Of a stretch of DNA of 64,000 nucleotides, positions 44,862 to 55,000 are shown piece by piece; within the stretch, counting starts at the first letter, position 1; every line of letters begins with the position of its first letter. The position numbers and the translations under genes were made by a program. Source of the DNA: Phaeosaccion multiseriatum (taxonomy: Eukaryota > Ochrophyta, other classes); the NCBI GenBank assembly GCA_965112735.1, contig OZ218954.1:3286001-3350000 (forward strand). Direction: 5' to 3'. The notes beneath the pieces were generated by a model. That model was given only the letters and a program-made list of their open reading frames with translations, was not told the DNA's origin and ran no database searches.

Positions 44862-47046
44862 TTCTCTCTCTCTCCCTCTGTCTCTTCCCCCCTCCCCCCC
44901 ACTATCCCTCCCTCTCTCCCTCTCTCTCCCCACCCCCCACCAACTACAGGCTGTGACTACTTGCCCAACATCCGCAATCTGGGACTTGTGACGGCTCACA
45001 AGATGGTGGCAAGGCACCGCACGGACTACGAGAAGATGCTCACAGAGCTGCGCAAGTCCACAACCTTCTTGCTGCCTGCCGACTACGAGCGACAGTGAGT
45101 GACCTCGTGAGCAAGAAAGAGGGAGGGCAGAGATGGCAGTGGATGGACGGGGGAGGAGGAGGAGGAGGGGAGGGGAAAGAACGGGAGCGGGCGGGGGGAG
45201 GGGGAGAGGGGGGTACTCGCCAACTACGAGCCAGCGACAGAGAGTGAGCAGAGAGAGAGAGAGAGCACAGACGAGAGAGAGTAGAGTAGAGATGGCCATG
45301 GGAAGGGGAAGAGAAGGGGAGGGGAGGGGAGCATCCGCTGGCCACCACGTGTATCCCACCCCGGCCGGTCCATCGGTCCATCTCCTGCGCCGCCCTGTCT
45401 CTCGTCTCCTCCCGCCCCCCCCTCCTGTCTCCTTGTCCCTCTCATCCAGCGTGCTCATATCCTTGACTGCCCCTCGCTCCCTCACTCCTCCTTGTTCCTG
45501 ACTCTCCCCCGCTTCTCTTTCTCTCTCTCTCTGTGTGCGTGTGTGTTCCTTGTTCTTTTGTGGTCCCTTTCCTCTCCTCGCCTGTGTCCGTCTCTCCATC
45601 TCTCTCTCTGTGTATATGTGTATGTGTGCGTGTGTGTGTATTATGTGCGTTTGTGCAGATACCGAGAGGCGCGCCTCATCTTCATGCATGCCCGAGTCTT
45701 CGACCCTCGCGACAACAGGTAAGTAACATAAGAGAGGTCAAGACCATTAAGTCAAGGAGGTCAAGGCCATAAGTCAAGGAGGTCCATAATGTGTATGGGA
45801 TGGCAGCGGATGGTCAAGAGGAGTGTGGTGTATATCATAGTGTGGATGGGATGGCAGCGGATGGTCAAGAGGAGTGTGGTGTATATCATACTGTGGATGG
45901 GATGGCAGCGGATGGTCAAGAGGAGTGTGGTGCATATCATAATGTGGATGGGATGGCAGCGGATGGTCAAGAGGAGTGTGGTGTATATCATACTGTGGAT
46001 GGGATGGCAGCGGATGGTCAAGAGGAGTGTGGTGTATATCATACTGTGGATGGGATGGCAGCGGATGGTCAAGAGGAGTGTGGTGTATATCATAATGTGG
46101 ATGGGATGGCAAGACCGTAAGTCAAGGAGGTCAAGACTCTAAGTCAAGAAGGTCAAGACCAAGACCAGTCAAGTCAAGCCAAGTGAAGTCATGTCTGTTC
46201 AAATCAAGCGAAGAGAAGGACGGAGAACGACGTACGGAAGGCGAGATAGAGAGGGGGGGGGGAAGATGCACGGAGGGAGGAGGGGAGGCGAGGGGGAGGC
46301 TTCCGACCTCTTTAGAGTATTGTATTCGACATCCATGCCTTATGTAAGACTAAAACTGAAAGTCTTTACCATCTGGTGTCATTTGTATGTCATGTGCTCG
46401 TGCAGGGTTGTTCACCTGCGCAAGCCAGGAGAGCTGATGAAGCGGCTGGCAGCCAGACAGGGTGAGTGAGGCCGGGTGAGGAGGAGTGAGGAGAGGGTAG
46501 AGGGTGAGAGACAGGGAGAAGGAGAGGGAGGGGTAGCAAGACGAGGTACTCCAGGGGGGGTGAAAGGAGGATGGAGAGGGAGTGGGAGAGAGGCTTCCAA
46601 GAACTGAAGGCTGGGGCACACACGCACACACACACGCCCACCCACCAAGGACAGTGGTCGATCCCTTGTTGACTTACTCCGTGTTGCCTTACTCACGGAA
46701 GAGCTTGGCCTCTTGCCCCCTCTCTTACCGCACGCGCATATACACACAGGCTGGGAGATGCCCTTTCTGGGCCCTGACGTAAGCGATGACATTGCAGCGG
46801 AAATCGCCGTTGGCAGCCTCCACCCCCGCACACACGAGCCTTTCATTGATGAATCTTTTGTGGACGAGGCCCCTCATACAGGGCTGGCGGCAGCAGCTTT
46901 GGCAGCGGAGAAGGAAGGGAGAGGGGGAGAGGGGGAGGCGGGGACGCGCAGGGCTGGGAATGGTGCGCTATTGGTGGAGAGTGTCAGGACTGGGGAGAGT
47001 GTCCGGCCGACTGCCTCTGAGAGGTATTTTTTCGACGCGTCGCCGC

Positions 47047-47078
<32 letters not shown>

Positions 47079-48248
47079 ACAGTTATAGGGGGGAAGGTGG
47101 AGGGGGGGGGGGGGGAGGGTGTTGGTGATGCAGCAGTCGCCGCTGCTGCTGTGCGCCTTGTTGACGAGGAGGGAGACTTCGCTTGCTCAAGGGGCTGGCA
47201 GCAGACGGGGGATCAGGGTCAGTATGAGTGTACGCTTCCCCCCCAAAGAGACTACCACTCTCAGCATCAGCAGCCGCAGCACCAGATGCAGCACTTGGTG
47301 ATGCAGCAGCATCAGGAGCAGGACCAGCAACCGCAACAGTTGCTGATACAGGAGCTGCAACACCAGCAGGATGATGACCAGAATCAGAAGCAACCTCTCG
47401 ACGCCCCGATGATGATGACGGGTGGAGGAGGAGGAGGAGGAGGAGGAGGAGGAGCAGTAGCACAACAGCAACAAGCTTCAGTTCTCTTTCCGCAGCAGCC
47501 TATTGCCACCTCGCCAGTTTCAGTTTCAAGTCGGTCATCGCGTGGGGAGGCAGGGGCGCGAGTCGTCAGCAACCCCACCCCCCAAGAGAGGACCCAACAA
47601 GACCAACAAGACCAGCTGCACAGCTTGTTTCGCTTCTCCAAGCTGCAGGAATCGGGTCAGACGAAGGTGCCAGCAGCGTCTCTTGACCAAGAACAGCAGC
47701 AAGGACAGCAAGGACGACGGCGTCGACGGCGACGAGAGAAGGGAGGTGCTGCTGCCTCTGCTACCGCTGGTCATCCGGCGGCCTTCACTTCTCGCTCCTT
47801 TGTGGATATGGCAGCAGAGGCGAAGGCCATGGCTGTGGCAGCAGACGGCCATCATGCCACTCTGGGGAGAGGTGCAAGTGCAGAAGTTGGTGCTAGATGC
47901 ATGGGCGACGACGACGACGATAAGGGGGAGGAGGGGGAGGGTGAGGGTGCAGCGCGAGGGGGCAAGTGTTATAGCTCACTGCACTTGCCAGCGGCGGCTG
48001 CGGCGTTTGTGAGTGAGGGCGTGAGCGCTAAGCTAGAGACTCTCCAGCGGAAGAAGAGAAGGACGCAGCGTAAACTTCAACTGCAGCAGCAGCAGCAGCA
48101 GCAGTTGGTGATACAGCAGGAAGAAGAAGAAGGAGTGAGGCCTGAAGAACAACAGCGCTCTGTCGAGGCGACCGTGGACGCGACTTTCTTCGATGCCTCG
48201 GAGGGCCTGAGGGTGGCGAGAGGAGGAGAGGGCGCCGCTTCTGCTGAC

Positions 48249-48293
<45 letters not shown>

Positions 48294-49580
48294 ATGCCCC
48301 CTCGGGAAGGCCCCCCGGGAAGGTGGGGAGGCGAAGGGGTGGCGCCGGGGCGGGGGAGCAACGCCTCGCTGGACTCGATGATGACGTCATACGGATACAG
48401 AGAGGGCAGTGGGAAGGCGACGGAGAGCCTGGAGCAGCCACCACCGCAGCCCGGGGGGGGTGGAGGAGAGGGAGGGGAGGGAGGGGGAGGAGGAGGAGGA
48501 GGAGGAGGAGGAGGAGGAGGAGGAGGAAGAGTGGAGGAAGGCTTTAGTCGCTTCAAGGAGGGGATCCGGCAGGAGGTGTATGGGCAGGAGGAGCGCCCCT
48601 CTGCTGCCATCTTCTTGTCAAGCAATGAGGACCGATGCCCAGCTGCTGCTGCCGCTGCTGCTTCTGCTGCTGCTGCTGGAGGGGGGGGCGGGGGCTTCTT
48701 TGCCTACAACGATCTTGACGAAGAACAAGAGAACATGCGCACGACGGAGGCTGGTGGGTGTCGTGTAGCAGCGGCGCTCACAGATGGCGGGGCGGGGGGC
48801 ATCGGGAGAGGCCTGGGCCTGTTTCCCTCTCAAGCGCGGTCTTCCATCCGCGATGGTGCAGCAGCTGCGAATGGAAGTGCACCAGCGAATGGAAGTGCAG
48901 CAGCGAATGGAAGTGCAGCAGCAGGACTATTCGGAAGGAACGGGGCGGCGGGGTGGGCGCCGTGTGAATACTTGTATGCAGGAGGCCCCGGACAACGCCA
49001 TCAACGGAGAGACAGTGGTGGTGGTGGTGGTGGTGGTGGTGGTGGAGGAGGAGGAGGAGGAGGAGGAGGAGAAGGAGGGGGAGGGTTGTGGGGGCTGGGG
49101 CGACAACCCTTACCCGCAGAGTGCGGCATGAGTCGGCTTCTTGCTCACTTTGGCGGCGACGCACTACACCTCACCTCCGCACCTCTACCTCAGCACTCCC
49201 GGAATCAGAATCGGAATGAGAATCAGAATCAGCATCACCAGCATCTTCATCATCGTCGCCATCATCAGCATCATCCAACGGGTCAATCAGGCTTTCTTCT
49301 TCGTTCTTCTCCTCCTCCTCCTCCACTTCCTCCTCCTTCACCCCTCCACGACGGGAGGAGTGGAGCCTTGCTGGCCGCTCGCAGCAGCACTCTCACGGGA
49401 GGAGGGGGAGGGGGAGGAGTGGGTGGCGGTGCGATGAGCAGGGCGCTCGGAGGGAGTGGTGGAGGTGGTCGAGGTGCTGGAGGTGGTGGAGGTGGTGGAG
49501 GTGGTGGTAGTGGCAGCTTCAGGCCGAAGCGAAGCAGGAGTACGGGGTATTGGGATGACCGGTTGGGTGCCGCGGATTGA
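42140..49580 (+). CDS. EXO1: Exonuclease 1 (Rad2/XPG family) with very long disordered tail
   Basis: 5'-3' exonuclease and flap endonuclease acting in mismatch repair and double-strand-break resection in the nucleus. Ten exons (42140-42240, 42564-42623, 43009-43172, 43631-43725, 43972-44186, 44420-44457, 44950-45094, 45659-45718, 46406-46461, 46750-49580) give 1254 residues. The nuclease core, about residues 1-310, is complete: [10 protein letters not shown], the metal-binding [47 protein letters not shown], and [21 protein letters not shown] leading into the helix-hairpin-helix. All expected acidic ligands are present. The last exon alone encodes about 943 residues rich in Gln, Gly, Ala and Glu, where normal EXO1 tails are about 500 residues. 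It includes motif copies read as [21 protein letters not shown] and VGDAAV. I see no obvious MLH1-binding motif. Confidence 0.93.
44640..44945 (+). repeat. (CT)n-rich intron end
   Basis: About 300 bp of CTCTCT with CGCTCT and CCCTCT variants preceding the acceptor of EXO1 exon 7. The donor side of the same intron (44458-44535) carries (GAGT)n. Confidence 0.95.
45784..46115 (+). repeat. 51-bp minisatellite, about 6 copies
   Basis: Units of 51 bp beginning GATGGGATGGCAGCGGATGG and ending in GTGTATATCATA(C/G/A)TGTG, in the intron after EXO1 exon 8. Each unit embeds a copy of the dispersed GGATGGCAGTGGATGG-type motif. Because 51 is a multiple of three, both strands stay open, which is not evidence of coding. 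Confidence 0.95.
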
Positions 49581-50475
49581 GCGGGCTCTATGGTATATCA
49601 CCAACCGCTGCTATAATTGGTATATCACCAACTGCTGCTATAATTATCGTACTGCTGCAAGCCCCCTGCTGCGAGCTAGTTGTTGTGCTTTGTAATTAAA
49701 GATGTATTATTAGGATGGCTCCTTTCGCTACGCTTTCTATTTCTGTCATTTTTTTTGCCTCCTCACTCACTCACTCACTACGATACTCACACACGCCTCT
49801 AATACGGGCGGCAACGCACCGACTTGACACCTTCACTTCATTTATTGTATAGAAATGGAGGGTTCGAGGATGGCGGCGGGCGGTCTGTTTTGTAAGTATA
49901 TACCGGAATAATAGTAAGTACAAACTAAGGGGCGACCCCCGTACGATGGAGGGTACCTCAAGGAACCTTCCAGTCCTTTCCTTTCATTTCCCAGTGAAAA
50001 ACACACAAATACACAACACTCCCATTCTATCTAGTGTACACACCACAAGAGACGGGAGAAAAATCTCGTTTTGCCCCCCGAAATCTCCCTTTTCCCCTGC
50101 CTCCTCGTCCCTCCCACTGATACTGTGACCCAAAGAAAGGGTCGCGCTTTTCGCTATCCTTAGAAACACATACACACACTCTTTCCCATATACCCCTGCC
50201 TCCCCCCCTCCTCTCTCTCTCTCTCTCTCTTCTCTTTTCTTCCTTCTTTCTTTCTCCTTTCTTATCATGTCCCTCGCTCTCGCTCTCGCGCGCTCTCTCG
50301 CTCTCTCTCCCTCCCGGATAGGCAGGTGTATCATCAATTGTCGCACACACACCCCCACACCCCCACCCTCACCGCCAGTCTCAAACCTCAAACTCAAATC
50401 AAGTCTCGAAACTCACACTCATACTCATACTCGGCTTCCCTTTTCTTCTCTCTCCCTCTCCTCTCCTCTCCTCTT
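49581..50475. other. Convergent 3' intergenic region
   Basis: Lies between EXO1 (+) and the LOV gene (-). Holds a 27-bp tandem duplication of the dispersed motif right after the EXO1 stop, an AT-rich stretch (49690-49760, 49900-49930) and long CT tracts (50200-50310). No gene seen. Confidence 0.65.
49592..49645 (-). repeat. Tandem 27-bp pair containing the dispersed motif
   Basis: Two head-to-tail copies (49592-49618, 49619-49645) of a unit starting GGTATATCACCAAC and ending GCTGCTATAATT, differing at one base (C/T). Each contains the reverse of the TTGGTGATA core, 10-40 bp past the EXO1 stop codon. Confidence 0.97.
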
Positions 50476-51973
50476 TTAAGCCCACTGTGTCCCGGCTCTG
50501 GGCTGCGCTCCTGCCGCCCAAGAAGGCGCTCCACCTGCCGGCGCTTGAGGTGTCATCCCGCCCATGTTCATCGCCATAGCACCGGGGGCCCCCATGGGAG
50601 GGGCGCCGCCCATCTGTGGCATGGGCTGTCCTCCTGGTGCTGCTCCTCCACCTGCCATTCCTCCGGATTCGAACTTGGCAAGGACGGCCTCAATCTCGGA
50701 GTCGCGGGCGGACTGGGCCTTGGGGGCTACGCCAGTTGTGATGCGAGGGAAGTTGCGCGCGACCTTCTCGAGTTCGAGCACCAGCATCGGCGTTTCAGGG
50801 GCATTGGGGTTGTAGTCAATCTGCATACCCACTTGGTACTTGTACTCGGACTCGGGGGTGAAGACGGGAAGCAGCACCAGCACGCACTGGAAGAGGCTGT
50901 TGTCCGACTTGTGGTTCTGCAGCTTGCAGAAGAGGGAGTCTCCGTGCCTGAGCGCCTCGACAATCTCTTCGGACATGTACCCCTCCGTCATGGGGCCCGT
51001 CAGGAACTTGCAGTTCTTCCCAATCACCTCCTTGCCGAAGCCGGTGACGGACTTGAACCCTTCATTGACGTAGACGAGAGGAAGTCCGGGCACGTTCATG
51101 TCCGTCACCACCATGCCGAAACGAAGAGACTCGCTCATGACCTTGAAGAGTTCGGTCCAGTAACCGGGGTCGGAGGGATCAAGCCCGGCGCTCACCGTGC
51201 GAATGGGCAGCTGCTCGCCGGCCCGCTCGCGCTGCGTGAGGGCGTTGATGTAGTCCTTGGCGGCGTTGCTCTCCATGAATCGAGCGAAGGAGTCCGAGGC
51301 GAGGAAGTAGGTGGTGATCTCCTGCCACCTGTGAGTGGGGTCGGGTGGGGTCGGGTGGGGTGGATGGGGGAGTGAGTGAGTGACTGAGCTATACTATAGT
51401 GCGTTCTGGCTCGGTACAATGTATCGTGAGTGGGTGGCGTGGATAGTGAGTAAGTCAGCGAGAGAGTGTTGAGAAGAGCGAGCCTGTCGAGCGAGCGAAT
51501 ATTCGAGTCAAGCGTTGAGTCACTCTCAAGCGACGTGAGATGGAGGGATAGGTGCCCTGACGTCACCATACGATAGAGGCCCTCACCTTCCCATCTCTTG
51601 GATGATCGGCTGCCAGGACGTGCGGTTGAGTTGTCCAATCACAATCTCGTTGGTGGTGCAGTAGAAGAGCGCGTTGTGAGGCATGCGCATGTGCAACGAG
51701 CGGGCCACTTGCTGCTGCTGAGGGCCCTGGGTCATGAGGATCTGCTGTGCCTCGGCCCAGAAGCGAAGGTGCGTCTGAGAGAGGATGGATCCGTTGAGCT
51801 TGAGATAGGCGTCGAAGGCCATGAAGCCAGCCTGTGAGTGAGTGGAGTTTGAGTTTGGAGGTACGCGGATGGGTGGGTGGGTGGGGGAATGAGTGAGTTG
51901 GAAAAAGAGACTGACCGAGCTGAGCAGAAGGAGTGCGACAGGCACAGCGGGCAGTGTACACACACACACACAT

Positions 51974-52024
<51 letters not shown>

Positions 52025-55000
52025 CCCACCCACCCACTGACTCACTGCACCCAGTCATTGACATACTACACCCACTGCCACACGTGACTCACCTGGTCCA
52101 TGAGGAGGAAGCGCAGTGCGTTGACAGGGTCCTGCATCCACATAATCTTGGTGAAGGAGAAGATGGCACCATCGAAGTTCTCCGCCCCGGCGCCTCCCAT
52201 CATGCCCCCCAAACCGGCCTTCTTCTTCTTCTTGAACTTGCCCTTGGGTCGCTTACTACCCGTGGCGGTGGAGGCCTCCTGCTCCTCGCGGTCATCTCCG
52301 GCGGCGAGGATTTGTTCCTTGGCAGAGATCATTTGGTTCGCCTCTCCGTTGGTCTTGGCGGCCAGGGCACCTCGGGCCTGGGCGGAAGCCTTGGACTTGA
52401 GATTCAGGCGGGAGGGGAGCAGACGCAGCAGCTTGTCCAGCTGCACCAGACGCTTCTTGAGGCCCTGGTTGGCGACAATCTCAAACTGCACGCCAATGAC
52501 GAAGCGGTAGATGTTGTCGGCGTCGAACACGGGCTTCATGGACAGCAGGTTCTGGAACTTCTCGCCGTTCTTGCGGTAGTTGGTGAGCTTGACGTGGCAG
52601 TCCTGGCCCTTGGACAGGGTGTTGCGAATCACAGCAATGGACTCGGGCTCCGTGTCGGGGCCCTGCAAGAAGCGGCAGTTACGCCCGACGGCCTCCTCCT
52701 TGGTGTACCCCGTGGTCTTGGTGAACTCGGAGTTGATGAAAACCATGGGCGCACCGGGAATGGTCATGTCGCTGATGACAATGCAGGCCGGGAAGGACTC
52801 GGCCGTGCTGACGAACATGTTGAGCCAATCGTCGGCGTCCTGCGGGTCCTTGTTGCCGCCCACGGCTCCCTCCATGCCCGCAGCAGCGTTGGGGTCGGAC
52901 TTCTTGAGGTCGTCCATCACGGCGGCGCAGTACTTGGACTTGACGAAGCGAGGGAAGGCGTCGAAGGCGAGCATGTTGAGCGTCGTATCTGCCTCCTCCG
53001 AGATGGAGGTGAGCGCCGCACCCGCATCGACGTTACCCGCTCCGGCCGAGTTGGCAGAGTCCCAGAGGTCCTGGGTGCCCTTGGTGCGCTCCTGGGCGCC
53101 AATGCCGGACCCCTGGGTGGCCAGGTAGCTCGAGTAGCAAGCCGTGGCAGCAGCCTGCTGCTCTGCGCCACTCATCTTTTGGACCTTGTACACCTCCAGG
53201 AGGAAGTCGAGCTGGGCCTCGCCGTACTCGAGCGCCAGGAATTCTCTGAACTTGGTCTGTCCGACCTCCTTCTCCAGAATGTTCTTGAGGGAGGTGGTGG
53301 CGTCTTGCATCCACAGCGTCTTGGTGAACTCCATCATGGCGCTCTTGTGCTTCTTGCCGAACTTCTTGCCTGTTTGAGTTTGAGTGGGGTGGACGGAGTA
53401 GAGAGTGGATGAGGGAGGGAGGGAGGGAGGGAGGGAGGGAGGAGGTGAGTGAGTGAGTGAGTGAGTGAGTGAGTGAGTGAGTGAGTGAGTGAGTGAGTGA
53501 GTGAGTGAGTGAGTGAGTGAGTGAGTGAGTGAGTGAGTGAGTGAGTGAGTGAGTGAGTGAGTGAGTGAGTGAGTGAGTGAGTGAGTGAGTGAGTGAGTGA
53601 GTGAGTGAGTGAGTGAGTGAGTGAGTGAGTGAGTGAGTGAGTGAGAGTGGGTGGGTGGGTGGGTGAGTGGACGAGTGAGTGGATGAGTGGGCGAGTGAGT
53701 GTGTGAGTGAGTGAGTAGAATGAGTGAGTGAGCGAGTGAGCGAGCGAGTGAGTGAGAGTGAATGCGTATGTGAGTGAGTGCGTGAGTGAGTGAGTGGTGC
53801 GTATCAGAATAGTGAGTTAGTGAGTTAGTGAGTGCCAGGAGAGCGTGTCAGGACAGACAGACACCCCATACCACCACACGTACCGTAGTGCGACTTGTTC
53901 TTCTTGCCGCCCACCGTAATTTCAGACACAATCTGATCACCAGCGTCTTGCTCAGCCGGACCACCAGCAGCACCGGGGATGCCACCGGGCATTCCACCGG
54001 GCATTCCACCGGGCATTCCACCGGGCATGCCACCGGGCATGCCACCCATGGCTCCCATGCCTCCCATCGCACCACCCACTCCGGGTGTAGGTCCGGCGGC
54101 GGTCATGTCGGTTACACGTGCGAGAAGCGTTTCATCCCCGGTGTAGTTGGTGGGCATGAGGCGAGAGATGTCGTCCGGGTCTTCTCCAGTGAGCGTGGAG
54201 GGGAGGATGCGAAGGACGCGCTCCATCTCCACGAGCTGACGGGTCATGTCTGGCGAGTTGCAAAACTCCATCTGCAGCCCAATGACAAAGGTGTAGTCCC
54301 CCTCGGGCGAGAAGACGGGGTGGGTGCAGAACATGCACTGGAACTTTGTCCCGTTGGCCTTGTAGTTGTGCAGCTTGATGCAGAGGGGCTCGTGCTGACG
54401 GAGCGAGTCCATAATCTCATCGTTGCAGTAGTCTTCCGTTTCCTCCCCCTGGAGGAAGCGACAGTTACGTCCGATGGAGGTGGCGGGGTCGTGCCCCGTG
54501 ACGGTCCGGAAACCCTCATTGACGTGGGCCAGGGGGATGCCTGGGACGGTCATGTCGCTGACGACCATGCCAATGCTCACAGTTTCGGACATCGTTCGGA
54601 ACATATCGAGCCTAAGGGGAGAGGAGGGGAGGGAGGGAGGGAGGAAGGGAGGGAGGGTAGTGGAGGGGAGCGGAGGGGAGCGGAGGAGAGGTAAGGTAAG
54701 GGGGTGTCGGGACCTACCGCACACGCACGCACGCACGCACACACACACACACACACACCCATACACGCACACACAAACGCACAAACATACACACTTGATG
54801 ATCCAGTAGCAATGCAACTCCCTCCCACCGCATCCTTCTTCTTTCCACCCTTCCTCCCTCCCGCTCTTCCTCCCTCCCTCCCTCCCTCCCTCCCTCCCTC
54901 CCTCCCTCTCTCTCTCTCCTTCCTTCGCAAGCGAGCTGTACCGTACTGTACTCACCAGAAGCTGGGTGCCTTTGGGTTCTTGCCGGCGGCGACGGTCGGA

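Noticed and set aside
45789-46142. Repetitive open frames on both strands ([10 protein letters not shown] and [10 protein letters not shown] types)
   Set aside because: Caused by the 51-bp minisatellite inside an EXO1 intron.
51877-53412. 511-codon plus-strand frame
   Set aside because: Antisense shadow of the LOV-gene exon; the minus strand has clear RGS and LOV motifs.
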